In this document: one piece after another, positions 40,814-49,983 of the stretch | Layout of the letters: every line of letters starts with the position of its first letter | Position numbering within the stretch: position 1 is the stretch's first letter | Assembly (NCBI GenBank): GCA_963851105.1 | Contig: CAWKNP010000004.1 | Span: 248,001-312,000, forward strand | Reading direction: 5' to 3' | Source: DATARN01 sp963851105 | Lineage (GTDB): Bacteria > Actinomycetota > Acidimicrobiia > Acidimicrobiales > Palsa-688 | Length of the DNA stretch: 64,000 bases | The notes under the pieces: generated by a model | Told to the model about the DNA's origin: nothing | What the model saw: only the letters and a program-made list of their open reading frames with translations | Database searches by the model: none | Position numbers and translations under genes: made by a program

Positions 40814-43038
40814 TCCGACCGCCCGGTGAGTAGAAGGTGGACGAGGGGCATGACGGCGGCGGCCCGTTCGGCGTCGATCTCGACGGTCGCCTCGGCCATC
40901 GCCGCGGGGCCGTCGCGCCCCCTCAGCTTCTCGCCCAGCATCCGCCGTTCTGCCTCCTCGAACTGGGAAAAGGAGCGTCGAAGCAACGGCAACACGCTCT
41001 GGAAAGTGTCTTCGCCCACGTCCTGCAACCATTCGTCGATCACGCGCAGCAACAGCGGATCGTGCAGGAGCAGCAGGCCACTGCCGGCCACCAGGCCCTC
41101 GACCCACGCCGCGGCCCGAGCCGGTGGTGCACCGCGGGAAACGGCGACCGAGAGCCGGCGGGCCACCGCCTCGGGGGCTAGCGCACCGGCGTCGAGCAGG
41201 ATCCGGCACGACCGGCCGGCGACCAGGCCGTGGAGGCCGGGCTGATCCACCAGCCGGTGGAGGGCCCCGAGCCACTCGGCGCGCAGGGCGGCATCGTCAA
41301 GGCTGCCGAGGGCTGCTGTCATGGTGTCGATGCGGCCGGTCATGCGCTGGGCGGCGGCATCGTCGAGACTGGCACAGGCGGGGCCCAGGCCCACACACGC
41401 CCGGGCAACCAGCCCCCGTACCACCGCGGCCACCGCTGAGGCGTCGGATCGCCGGACGTTGCCGTAGCGGAGCACCCGGGCCAGCGGCGGCACCGCGGCC
41501 AGGAGCTCGCCGGCGTCGGCGCTTCGGGCCGCCTGGTCGGCGAGCGCCGCCATGACGACGGCGACGGCGTCGGACAGCTCTGCCACCAGGCAGCGCTCGA
41601 CCAGCCGGGTGAGGGTGGCTACCGACGCTTCGGCGGCGGCCAGTTCGCCCGCCCGGGTCGTGGCTGCCGCCTCGACCGTCGTGCCCCACACGCTGGCCTC
41701 GATCACCCGCACCGCCAGTTCGGGACTCCAACCGACCGACCACCGCTCGTGGAAGGTACCCAGATCCTGGCCTGGCTCGGCCAGGACACCCCAGGGTATG
41801 TCCAGGAGGTCGAGGCGGTGCAGGAGATGGCTGCGGGCCAGGCCCCCGTCCGTGCGCAAGTCCAGGTCGAGATGGCGCGTCGTCGCATCGGGCTTGAGCC
41901 GAAGGCGGCGCTGGAGGGCGGCGAGATCGGCGGCCAGGGGCAGCGCCGGCGTCTCGGGCGGCACCTCGCCCAAGTCCTCGCCGACGACGAGGCGGCGATG
42001 GATGAGGCCGAGCGGTAGGTCCGAGCCGCCGGCCAGCACCGACCGGAGGGCGTCGGTGCACTCCGACAGCCCGGCCAGCGGCCGTCCCCTCAGGGTGGCC
42101 AGCGCCTCGGCCAGGCGGACGGCGTCGATCACCGACGCCGGGGCAGCGTCGAGGTCCTCGGCGCGCAGTAGCCCGGCCGCCTTCGCCAGCCACCGCTCGA
42201 CCGGTCGTTGGGTCGTGAGGTAAAGGTGCTCGTACCAGCCCGGCGAGGTCACGCCGGCGCCGTAGCCGCTGGCGAAAGCCAAACGGCTGCTGGTCCACGG
42301 CACCCAGGTCACCGCCACCTTGGCCCGCGGCAGCCCGGCCAACAGCTCGGCGTCGGCCTTGGCGGGGCCCCGCGTGGCGAGCGCCGGAGCGTGCCATGCC
42401 CCGCAGACGACGGCGACGCGCTCGAAACCCTCCTTGATGGCGCCGCGGATCTGCTGGCGCATCGCCGCCTCCCGCTGCGCCTCCCGGCCCGCCGGAGGCG
42501 CCTCGTCCTCGCGCAGGCTGGCCATGGCCTCGGTGATCGCCTCCCACGGGCCCTCCTCGCCGACGCGCTGCTCGACCACGTCCTCCCACCACCGCTCGGT
42601 GTCGTCGTAACCCGCGGCCTCGGCCAACCGGGCCAGCGGATCCTCATCTGGTCTCCTGCTGCGAAACGACGGAATACCGTCGTTTTGCAGCACTTGGGGA
42701 TCCTCGGCGGCCAAAACGGCGGCCGCCGGCAGGTCGATCATGCGGACGGGTAGCTCGCGGGCCAAGGCGTGGCGGAGGGCAACCCATTCCGGCGACCAGC
42801 CGGCCAGGGGGTAGAAAATGGCGCGCCGGGGCTGCTTGGGGACGTAGGCCAGCAACGCCACCGGTGGCCGCATATCCGCCGATCCCGCCAGGGCGAGAAC
42901 GGCCGCCGCCTCGGGCGGCCCCTCGATGAGGACGATGTCGGGCTGCCATGCCTCCAGGGAGGCGCCGAGAGCCCGGGCGGAGCCGGGACCGTGATGGCGA
43001 ATACCGAAGATCCGCACGGGCGGCACGGGCGGCGTCAC
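40810..43038 (-). CDS. DUF5682-family protein carrying an in-frame palindromic insertion
   Basis: A 742-residue protein of unknown activity found beside MoxR/VWA genes. It opens VRIFGIRHHGPGSARAL, continues with IVLIEGPPEAAAVLAL, and has a VAVVCGAWHAPAL motif at about residue 205 that may form part of an active site; the rest is mostly helical. Residues about 116-128 (VLQNDGIPSFRSR) are encoded by a 38-bp palindromic element (42656-42693) between AAEDP and DPLARLAEAAGYDD and keep the frame open. Start GTG 43038 overlaps the MoxR stop (GTGA). I recall no proven biochemistry for the family; membership is by overall pattern and context. Confidence 0.85.
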   Translation of the reverse strand: MTPPVPPVRIFGIRHHGPGSARALGASLEAWQPDIVLIEGPPEAAAVLALAGSADMRPPVALLAYVPKQPRRAIFYPLAGWSPEWVALRHALARELPVRMIDLPAAAVLAAEDPQVLQNDGIPSFRSRRPDEDPLARLAEAAGYDDTERWWEDVVEQRVGEEGPWEAITEAMASLREDEAPPAGREAQREAAMRQQIRGAIKEGFERVAVVCGAWHAPALATRGPAKADAELLAGLPRAKVAVTWVPWTSSRLAFASGYGAGVTSPGWYEHLYLTTQRPVERWLAKAAGLLRAEDLDAAPASVIDAVRLAEALATLRGRPLAGLSECTDALRSVLAGGSDLPLGLIHRRLVVGEDLGEVPPETPALPLAADLAALQRRLRLKPDATTRHLDLDLRTDGGLARSHLLHRLDLLDIPWGVLAEPGQDLGTFHERWSVGWSPELAVRVIEASVWGTTVEAAATTRAGELAAAEASVATLTRLVERCLVAELSDAVAVVMAALADQAARSADAGELLAAVPPLARVLRYGNVRRSDASAVAAVVRGLVARACVGLGPACASLDDAAAQRMTGRIDTMTAALGSLDDAALRAEWLGALHRLVDQPGLHGLVAGRSCRILLDAGALAPEAVARRLSVAVSRGAPPARAAAWVEGLVAGSGLLLLHDPLLLRVIDEWLQDVGEDTFQSVLPLLRRSFSQFEEAERRMLGEKLRGRDGPAAMAEATVEIDAERAAAVMPLVHLLLTGRSE
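42656..42693. repeat. 38-bp palindromic repeat, copy 2 (inside the DUF5682 gene)
   Basis: Inverted repeat with 17-base arms (42656-42672 and 42677-42693; two mismatches) around a 4-base loop, same length as copy 1 at 20281-20318 and matching it at 33 of 38 positions by eye. It is read in frame on the minus strand within the DUF5682 coding region and contributes about 13 codons without a stop. Confidence 0.87.
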
Positions 43039-44144
43039 CCCAGGTCGCGGCAGGCCTGGTAGAGGTCGGACCAGCCTCGACGTTGCCGGGCCACCGTCTC
43101 GAGATACTCCTGCCACGCGACCCGGTCCTGGACGGGGTCCTTGACGATGGCGCCTACCAGGCTGGCGGCGATGTCGGCGGCGTGCAGCTCGCCGTCGCCG
43201 AAATGGGCGGCCAGCGTCAGCCCACTGGTGACCACCGAGATGGCCTCGGCGGTACTGAGAGTCGACGACGGCGACTTGACCTTGGTCTTGCCGTCGGTGG
43301 TGACGCCGTTGCGCAGCTCCCGGAACACGGTGACGACGCGGCGGATCTCCTCCAGCGCCGGGATCGACGGTGGCAATTCGAGGGCGCGACCAAGCTCGTC
43401 GACCCGCCGGCGCACAATTTCCACTTCGTCGTCCAGGTCGGCGGGCAAGGGCAGGACCACCGTGTTGAACCGCCGGCGCAGCGCCGAGGAGAGCTCGTTG
43501 ACTCCCTTGTCGCGGTCGTTGGCGGTAGCGATGACGTTGAAGCCCCGCTTGGCCGGCACCTCGGCGTTCAGTTCGGGGATGGGCAGCGTCTTTTCCGACA
43601 GGACGGTGATGAGCGCGTCTTGGACATCGGAGGGGATCCGGGTCAGTTCCTCGATCCGTGCCAGCCGGCCCTCTTCCATGGCCCGCATGATCGGGCTCGG
43701 AACCAGCGCCGCGGGGCTCGGGCCGTCGGCGAGTAGGCGGGCGTAGTTCCACCCGTATCGGATCGCCTCTTCGGAGGTGCCCGAGGTGCCCTGCACGAGC
43801 AGGGTCGAGTCGCCCGAGATAGCCGCGGCCAGATGCTCGCTGACCCAGGTCTTGGCCGTGCCCGGCACCCCGAGGAGAAGCAGCGCCCGGTCGGTGGCGA
43901 GGGTCGCTACCGCCACCTCGACAAGGCGCCGGGGCCCCACATACTTGGGCGTGATGACCGTGCCGCTCGTGGTCGTTCCGCCAAGGAGGTAGGTGACGAC
44001 GGCCCACGGCGACATGCGCCACTGCGGGGGGCGGGGACGGTCGTCATCGGTGATGAGTGCCGCCAACTCGGCCGCGTGCTCGTCCTCGGCGTGGGGCCGG
44101 ATGATGTCGCTGGCAGCGGTGGCGGGGAGCGCCGGCGGGCTCAT
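43035..44144 (-). CDS. MoxR-type AAA+ ATPase
   Basis: A 369-residue AAA+ ATPase, first gene of a coupled trio with DUF5682 and VWA. Motifs: Walker A variant LLLLGVPGTAKTWVSEHLAAA, a GTSGTSEEAIRYGWNY sensor-like region, Walker B-type GRLARIEELTRIPSDVQDALI, sensor 1 FNVIATANDRDKGVNELSSAL with arginine finger RRRF. These place it in the MoxR class, whose members use ATP to remodel partner complexes together with VWA proteins. ATG 44144 is the first good start; the ribosome site is weak. Its stop overlaps the DUF5682 start (43035-43038). Cytoplasmic. Confidence 0.93.
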   Translation of the reverse strand: MSPPALPATAASDIIRPHAEDEHAAELAALITDDDRPRPPQWRMSPWAVVTYLLGGTTTSGTVITPKYVGPRRLVEVAVATLATDRALLLLGVPGTAKTWVSEHLAAAISGDSTLLVQGTSGTSEEAIRYGWNYARLLADGPSPAALVPSPIMRAMEEGRLARIEELTRIPSDVQDALITVLSEKTLPIPELNAEVPAKRGFNVIATANDRDKGVNELSSALRRRFNTVVLPLPADLDDEVEIVRRRVDELGRALELPPSIPALEEIRRVVTVFRELRNGVTTDGKTKVKSPSSTLSTAEAISVVTSGLTLAAHFGDGELHAADIAASLVGAIVKDPVQDRVAWQEYLETVARQRRGWSDLYQACRDLG

Positions 44145-44182
44145 GGGACGAACATACCGAGTCGCTGTGACATCGCTCCGCC

Positions 44183-45391
44183 CTAAGGCGACTGGCGGCG
44201 AGACGCCAGGAGCATGCTGGCGGCGCCCAAGGCGGCGGTGACCGCCATGGCCGGTCCGATGCCCACCGCTTCCGCCAGCGCCGATTGGGCCAAGGCGAAG
44301 GGGATGATCGGGAAGATGGCGGTGACCGCCTGGGCGGCACCCGCCAGTTCCGCGTCGGCGGTAAGGGACTCCGCTTTGGCCAGCGGCCACAGCAGGGCGT
44401 GGGCGAACGTCAGCGGCACGCCGACCGCGATGCGCCCGGCCACGCCCGGTGCCAGCACCCAGGCGGCGGGCAGGACCACGAGGGCGGCGGCGGCCACCTG
44501 GAGCACCTGGCGCGCGGCGCGGGTGGCGAGCCAACGATCGAGCAGCACCAATGCAACCAGATCAACCACCTGCTCGATGACGGCCCACAACGCCACCGCC
44601 GAGGTGCTCAAACCCACGCTGTCGTGGAGCCAGATGTATTTCAGGACGAACGCCGTCTCGAAGATGTCGAAACAGAACAGGACGATCAAAGGCCGCCGGA
44701 TCTGTGGGCTGGCGACCGCCGATCGGATCCCCGCCACGACAGCCGCCAGGATCGGCTCCTTCTCACCGTCGCGGGCGCGCGGCGGCGGCGGAAAGTCCGT
44801 CGCCCACGCCGCCGCCGCGTACGCTGCCGCGGCGCCGGCCACCGCCGCCAGGACGAGCCGCCAGGAGATCCCCGTCACCGCCGCGGCCGCGATCAGGCCC
44901 GGGCCGAGCAACGCGCCGGTGGTGTCGACAAACGTGGCTCGGGCATAAGCCCGCTCGGCCGCGGCCGGAAACGACTCCACCACCAGTACGTCGGCGGTTT
45001 GGCACAGCGCTCCTGATCCCAGCCCGTAGGCGGCAAAGCCGAGCAGCAGCCAGCCGTACGAGCGCGCTGACGCCATCGTCAGCATCGACACCGTCAGTAC
45101 GGTCGCGCCGAGGAACAACAACCGGCGCCGGGAGTGAAAATCGATCATGGTGGCGGTGACGGGCTCGACGCCCACCGCTACCCATTCCAGGACCTGGCTC
45201 AGCAGGCCGATTTGCACGAGGCTGAGCCGGAACACCCGCCGAAACGTCGGCGTGAGCACGGTCCATGCGCCCGAGAGGACTTCATCGGTGAAACGGGCGG
45301 TGAACGCCAATGCGATGGCACGCTCGGCCACCCCTTCGCGGGGCTGTAACCGGTCGAGGCGCGCCAACCGTAAAAAGCGCGATGACAGCAT
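44183..45391 (-). CDS. MFS transporter
   Basis: A 402-residue major facilitator superfamily protein with about twelve hydrophobic segments in two halves: the first half includes IGLLSQVLEWVAVGVEPVTA and FLGATVLTVSMLTMASA, and the loop between halves is FPPPPRARDGEKEP. The VTATMIDFHSRRRLLFLG segment resembles the loop 2-3 region of drug/sugar exporters. Substrate cannot be inferred. ATG 45391 is chosen because AAGGAGACCCC precedes it. It lies 38 bases upstream of the MoxR gene and may be co-transcribed with it, although it belongs to no recognised part of that system. Confidence 0.85.
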   Translation of the reverse strand: MLSSRFLRLARLDRLQPREGVAERAIALAFTARFTDEVLSGAWTVLTPTFRRVFRLSLVQIGLLSQVLEWVAVGVEPVTATMIDFHSRRRLLFLGATVLTVSMLTMASARSYGWLLLGFAAYGLGSGALCQTADVLVVESFPAAAERAYARATFVDTTGALLGPGLIAAAAVTGISWRLVLAAVAGAAAAYAAAAWATDFPPPPRARDGEKEPILAAVVAGIRSAVASPQIRRPLIVLFCFDIFETAFVLKYIWLHDSVGLSTSAVALWAVIEQVVDLVALVLLDRWLATRAARQVLQVAAAALVVLPAAWVLAPGVAGRIAVGVPLTFAHALLWPLAKAESLTADAELAGAAQAVTAIFPIIPFALAQSALAEAVGIGPAMAVTAALGAASMLLASRRQSP

Positions 45392-45494
45392 ATGGGGTCT
45401 CCTTGTTTGATCCACGGACACAACAGGGCCGGGAAAACAAGGAGGTCCTCGTGGTCAGTTTCAGAGGAAGCCGGTCATGGCGCCCCAGGGTAGG

Positions 45495-46199
45495 TCAGCG
45501 CCGCGGGGGCCGCGCCGCCTTTCGCAGCCCCGGCAACGGTAGGAACCGGACCAGGAGCGTCGCGATCCACGTCAACGGGGCGACGGACGTCGCGACAAAA
45601 GCGACCGGTATCGAAAGGGCGAAAACGGTGGCGGTGGTGGCGGCCCGCCACCTGCCTTGACGGAGGCCTTCCTCGCTGCCCGACGGCCCCATCAGGTTGC
45701 GGCGCTTGACCACGATCGTCAGCGCGGTCAGGAGCCACGCCGCCAGGGACATGGTGGCGGCGTACAGCACGACAGAGATGCGCTCGTTGCCATAGCGACC
45801 GAGGACCGCGGAGGGGAACGGGAGCGCCGCCACCACCATGAGAAAAAAGAGGTTGAGACCCATGAGCACCTCGTCCGCCCGGTCGATATGGCGGAACAAC
45901 CGGTGGTGGACCAGCCACAGCAGACCGATAACAGAAAAGCTGAGGACGTAGACCCAGTACAGGTCGGACATCTTGGCGAGGTCGTGAACCAGCAAGCGGT
46001 GCACGTCGCCTTTGGCCAGTGCCGGCGGCTGGATCTGGAACGCCAGCAGGGTCATGGAGATGGCGAAGACGCCGTCGGACAACGCCAGCGTCCGCCCCAG
46101 GCCGACATCGCCCTCGCTTCGCTCGTCGTCCTCCGGCACTGGCCCGACGCTACCGGGCCGCCGCTGAGTTGACCCTTGCCACCTGCTTCCTGAAGGCAT
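45495..46199 (-). CDS. TMEM175/DUF1211-like membrane protein
   Basis: A 234-residue membrane protein with six hydrophobic segments. Its first helix carries RTLALSDGVFAISMTLLAFQI, close to the (F/L)SDGVFAIxxTLL signature of TMEM175-like potassium channels of the DUF1211 family. LLWLVHHRLFRHIDRADEVL after the third helix and PFPSAVLGRYGNERISVVLYA are also family-like. The N-terminus before helix 1 is acidic (PEDDERSEGD). ATG 46199 is used; a GTG giving VPEDDERS is an alternative. Bacterial members conduct K+; whether this one does is inference. Divergent from the secreted protein at 46242. Confidence 0.85.
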   Translation of the reverse strand: MPSGSRWQGSTQRRPGSVGPVPEDDERSEGDVGLGRTLALSDGVFAISMTLLAFQIQPPALAKGDVHRLLVHDLAKMSDLYWVYVLSFSVIGLLWLVHHRLFRHIDRADEVLMGLNLFFLMVVAALPFPSAVLGRYGNERISVVLYAATMSLAAWLLTALTIVVKRRNLMGPSGSEEGLRQGRWRAATTATVFALSIPVAFVATSVAPLTWIATLLVRFLPLPGLRKAARPPRR

Positions 46200-46241
46200 A
46201 CAGTCCGCCTCCACACGGCGGCGTGGAGGGTACACAACGAT

Positions 46242-48095
46242 ATGCACGGTCACCGATCGAGATCACGGTTGGCAATTCTCGCCTTGGCGGTGGCGCTCGT
46301 GGGCTCGGTCGCGCCGCTTGGTGCCCAGGCCGCGGTCGCCGCTTCACGCGCCGTCGCGCCCCCGGAACAAACGGCCGGGACGGTACGTCGAACCGGAACG
46401 GTGAATTTGAGCCAGCTGAACCGGAATGCGGCCCGCGGCGTCCTTGGGGGGAACGAGACCGTCAATGTGGAGATCGCCAAGCCCGACACCGGCGGCGCCA
46501 CCCCCGTCGTGCCCAACCCTTCCCCGACACCTGTCCTGAGCAGCAGCAGCCCCACCCTGGTCGGCACCGACGGCCTCAACCATCAGGACCAAAGATCGGC
46601 GAGCAACGGCAATCAGCAGAGCCTGGAGCCGCCCGACCAGGGCCTGTGTGTCGGCAACGGTCACGTCATCGAGACCGTCAACGTGGCATTGAAGGTATAC
46701 GCCGCCGGGTCCTTGGCGACCGAGGTTCCCACGACCGCCCTCAACGCCTTTTTCGACCTTCCGCCCATGATCGACCGGCAGGCGAATCCCCCGGCCTTCG
46801 GTCCGTTCCTGAGCGACCCGAGGTGCTACTTCGACGCCCAGACCCAGCGCTTCTACTTCACGATGCTGGAAATCGGCCGGAATGCCAACAGTGGGTCATT
46901 TACGCCGCAGGCGGCCACGCTGATGGCCGTCACGCAGACCAGTGACCCGACCCAAGGTTGGGGGCTGTTCCGCATCGATGCCCTCGACAACGGGACGAAC
47001 CGCACGCCCAGTCACCCCGACTGCCCCTGCTTCGGCGACCAACCGGTGATCGGTGCCGACGCCACCGGCTTCTACATCAGCACCAACGAGTACTCGATCA
47101 ACCCGTTCGGGGCATCTTTCAACGGCGCCCAGCTCTATGCGATGTCGAAGCGCAAGCTGGCCAAGTCCGCAGTGGACGGGTCCATCCTGCCGTTTGTGCA
47201 CTTCGCGGCGGGCAACCTCGGCCTTTCCTTCCCCCCTGTACAGGGCATCCCGGCGTCCATCGCCTCGGTCCAGCCAGCCAGTACCCCTCCCGGTGCGGCC
47301 TATGCGAACAACACGGAATATTTCCTGAGCTCCTTCGATGTGAACGTCAACAAGAGCGACCATCGGGTGGCGTTGTGGGCCATGACGAACACCTCATCGC
47401 TTGACTCGACCCCCAATCTGAGCCTCGATGCGAAGATCCTGGAGACCGAGCCGTACGCCGGTGGCCCGCCCGCGGGTACGCCGGTGAGGCAGAAGCCCGG
47501 TATCCGGCCGCTCGGTCAGTCGCTCGGGGAGCCGCTGCCCACCATCAACGCCGACGACGACCGCATGCAAGCCCCGACCTACGTGAACAACATGCTGGTG
47601 TCGGCCCTCTCGACCGGAGTCGGAGACGGACGGGTGAACAGGACCGGCATCGCCTGGTTCGTCATCGTCCCCTACACCGTGAACGGTCAGATCGCCGGGA
47701 TTGTCGCCCGCCAGGGCTATATAGCGGCTCCGGACACCACGAGCTTGATGTACCCCTTCGTCGGCCTCAACCAGCACGGCCTCGGCGCCATCGCTCTCAG
47801 CCTGACCGGTCCTACCTACTACCCGAGCATGGGGTACATCGCCTTCAACCCGGCGGGGCCAACGGGCTCGGTCCACATTGCTCGGCCGGGTGTGGCGCCC
47901 GAGGACGGTTTCACCTGCTACCCCGACGCCGGCGGTCCGCCCTGTCGTTGGGGTGACTACTCATACGCCACTTCCGACGAGGCCGGTCATGTCTGGTTAG
48001 CCGGCGAGGATATTCCAGGACCTCGATCCACCTTCGCCAACTGGGGAACGTTCTTCGGGCGACTCGACGCCGCAGTCATACAGGCTGGTCCCTAG
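46242..48095 (+). CDS. Large secreted protein of unknown function
   Basis: A 617-residue exported protein: the signal peptide is charged HGHRSRSR followed by LAILALAVALVGSVAPL and an AQA cleavage site. A low-complexity Pro/Ser/Thr segment (residues 75-105) precedes a long beta-rich region with SLEPPDQGLCVGNGHVIETVN, FFDLPPMIDRQ, LSDPRCYFDAQTQRFYFTMLEI, CPCFGDQPVIGADATGFYIS and FTCYPDAGGPPCRWGDYSYA. Several cysteines come in close pairs. The layout (repeated strand-turn blocks with DxD/aromatic motifs) suggests a beta-propeller, but I do not recognise a named family. Full ATG-to-stop length, no truncation. Confidence 0.8.
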   Translation: MHGHRSRSRLAILALAVALVGSVAPLGAQAAVAASRAVAPPEQTAGTVRRTGTVNLSQLNRNAARGVLGGNETVNVEIAKPDTGGATPVVPNPSPTPVLSSSSPTLVGTDGLNHQDQRSASNGNQQSLEPPDQGLCVGNGHVIETVNVALKVYAAGSLATEVPTTALNAFFDLPPMIDRQANPPAFGPFLSDPRCYFDAQTQRFYFTMLEIGRNANSGSFTPQAATLMAVTQTSDPTQGWGLFRIDALDNGTNRTPSHPDCPCFGDQPVIGADATGFYISTNEYSINPFGASFNGAQLYAMSKRKLAKSAVDGSILPFVHFAAGNLGLSFPPVQGIPASIASVQPASTPPGAAYANNTEYFLSSFDVNVNKSDHRVALWAMTNTSSLDSTPNLSLDAKILETEPYAGGPPAGTPVRQKPGIRPLGQSLGEPLPTINADDDRMQAPTYVNNMLVSALSTGVGDGRVNRTGIAWFVIVPYTVNGQIAGIVARQGYIAAPDTTSLMYPFVGLNQHGLGAIALSLTGPTYYPSMGYIAFNPAGPTGSVHIARPGVAPEDGFTCYPDAGGPPCRWGDYSYATSDEAGHVWLAGEDIPGPRSTFANWGTFFGRLDAAVIQAGP

Positions 48096-48169
48096 AGGGG
48101 CTGTCACCAAAGGCTTCTCCCGGACGAGTTCTTTGGTCGTAGCGGCGGCGTCGACGCCGCCTCCCGCCC

Positions 48170-48445
48170 TCAGCGGGCGGGGCCGCCGGCTTCGTAGAAG
48201 CTGGAAACGGGACGCCACAACTTCCACACCATCTCGTCGAACTTCGGGGCGTTCTCGTTCGGGTCGAAATGCGACTCCCACGGTTGGCCGGCGCCGGGAG
48301 TTCACGTCGGAGATCGCGGCGGCGTAGCTCTCACGCAGCTTCTGGTTCCGCATGGCGTCGATCCGGCGGCAGCGAACGAAGATCGTCAAAGGGAGCACCG
48401 CAGCACGACGACCACCACGCCGACGAGCACCAGCGCAATGATCAC
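48170..48445 (-). pseudogene. Decayed small membrane-protein gene coupled to DUF5691
   Basis: GTG 48445 overlaps the DUF5691 stop (GTGA 48442-48445) and reads VIIALVLVGVVVVLRCSL then stop. Other frames carry on with TIFVRCRRIDAMRNQKLRES then YAAAISDVNSRRR, and later GQPWESHFDPNENAPKFDEM with VWKLWRPVSSFYEAGG to a stop at 48170-48172. The three segments, in three frames, look like one gene of about 90 codons (a transmembrane helix then a soluble tail) with two indels. Family not recognised. This explains most of the otherwise gene-free stretch 48096-48441. Confidence 0.5.
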
Positions 48446-49983
48446 GAGCTCGCCCGTTCCATATCAGAGCCAAGGTAGCCGGGGGGGACGGACGGCTCTG
48501 GCGGCCCGCCTGCTCCCTCCTTTGCAAACTCCCCGTGGAGAGCGTGGCGGAAGTTCAACGTGGCGAGCAGGGCGCTGATTGCTCGCTCCCAGTACGCCCG
48601 GTTGGCCGCCTCGAGCGCAGCGCTGAGGAGCGCCACAGCGGGGGCGGCGACGGAAGGATCGAGCGACAGGGCCAGCTGCCCGAGCGACTCCCTGATGCGC
48701 AGTGCGCCCGTGAGATCCGACCCTGCCAGCGTCCGGCCGAGGGCGTCGATGACCGCGGCGCTGAGTGCCGGCGACGCCGGGCGCTCGGGCAGGAGGGCGA
48801 GTGCCGGGCCGAGCCCGTGCTCCGTGAGATGGTGGATCACAACTGCGTCGGCCTCATCAGCAGGCAGGACGGCCAGGAGGGGCCCGGTCACGCCGGCCGC
48901 GAGCAGGGCTCGGGCCCACTCCACGTCGTTCTGGCTCACGGCGGACGCGATCCATCCCGCCAGGAGAGGTATGCGGGCATCGCCGGCGGCTACCGCCAGG
49001 GTGACCAGCTGGCCGGGGGAACGCCCGAGGGCTGCCGTCCACGCGACCAGCGGGGTGCCCGCGACCAGCTGGCGGAGCCACCAGTGCTGTTGGCCCCATC
49101 CCTTCGGAGGGGCCTCGACGCCGTCACGCGCCATCGACGCGTCGACTTCGGTCGGGTAGGCGATGCGGAGACGGGGCCGCAGCCGCCCCTCGACGACGAT
49201 CCTGGGCACCGCCCGCGCCGCCATCCGCCGCGTCCATGTGCTGTCCGGCAGGCGAGGCAGCAGGGTGAGCGCGAGTCGCCGGACGTCCTTGCGGCGGTCG
49301 TCCAGGGCTCGCTCCAGGAGTGGTTCGTCGCCGGGGCCGAGGTGGGCGTGGAGGCCGTCGACGATGCCGAGACGGATCGTCGCCGGCTCACGCGACCACG
49401 ACAAGGTGGCCAAGCGCCGGGCTCGTTCGATGTCGACCTCGCGCAGTTCGGCCAGCGACGCCAGGCGGACGGCATCGCCGCCGTCGTGCCACCGGCGCTC
49501 CAGCTCTCCCACAGTCGCCGTGTCGCCGGTGGCCGCGGCCCAGGCCCAATCGGGATTTCGTTGCGCCAGCCACCCCCCGAGGGGCCCCGCGGCTGGCGCC
49601 ACGGTCGGGCGCAACCCCGCAGGGGCGATGGTGAAGACGGTGGGCACGATGTCCGGTGGCAGGCGCATCCCGCCCCGCGCCGCCAGCGTGAGCCACTCGC
49701 CGAGGAGAGGGAGGTAGGCGGGGCGCTCCACGATGGACCGCAGGGCGGCCACCGCGCCCGGCGGCGGCAGTGGCCGCTCGTCGACCGCCGCGGGCGCCGG
49801 CGTGGCGGTGGCGGCGACAGGTGGCAGTCGCCCTACCGCCCGGTAGACCCATACTGCGGCGGCAGCATCCAAGGCATCGGCGGGAGACCCGGCCGCCACC
49901 TCGGGCCCGAGCACCACTTCGAAGCGACGGCGGTCGGTACCGACGAGGGTGGTGGCTACCAGGTCATCCCAGACATCGGTCAC
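48442..49983 (-). CDS. DUF5691-family protein
   Basis: A 513-residue helical protein, starting VTDVWDDLVATTLVGTDRRRF, a pattern I associate with DUF5691, found next to SWIM zinc-finger, MoxR, DUF5682 and VWA genes. The body has HEAT/ARM-like alternating helices (AVRLASLAELREVDIERARRLATLSW, ERALDDRRKDVRRLALTLLPRLPDSTWTRR; quoted in part), consistent with a scaffold. GTG 49983 overlaps the SWIM gene stop (GTGA 49980-49983), and its own stop overlaps the decayed membrane gene. No enzymatic motif is seen. Role in the system is unknown. Confidence 0.85.
   Translation of the reverse strand: MTDVWDDLVATTLVGTDRRRFEVVLGPEVAAGSPADALDAAAAVWVYRAVGRLPPVAATATPAPAAVDERPLPPPGAVAALRSIVERPAYLPLLGEWLTLAARGGMRLPPDIVPTVFTIAPAGLRPTVAPAAGPLGGWLAQRNPDWAWAAATGDTATVGELERRWHDGGDAVRLASLAELREVDIERARRLATLSWSREPATIRLGIVDGLHAHLGPGDEPLLERALDDRRKDVRRLALTLLPRLPDSTWTRRMAARAVPRIVVEGRLRPRLRIAYPTEVDASMARDGVEAPPKGWGQQHWWLRQLVAGTPLVAWTAALGRSPGQLVTLAVAAGDARIPLLAGWIASAVSQNDVEWARALLAAGVTGPLLAVLPADEADAVVIHHLTEHGLGPALALLPERPASPALSAAVIDALGRTLAGSDLTGALRIRESLGQLALSLDPSVAAPAVALLSAALEAANRAYWERAISALLATLNFRHALHGEFAKEGAGGPPEPSVPPGYLGSDMERASS

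Noticed and set aside
39650..41275. Longer version of the VWA gene to 41275
   Set aside because: The part before ATG 40813 is the antisense-frame shadow of DUF5682; the ATGA overlap fixes the start.
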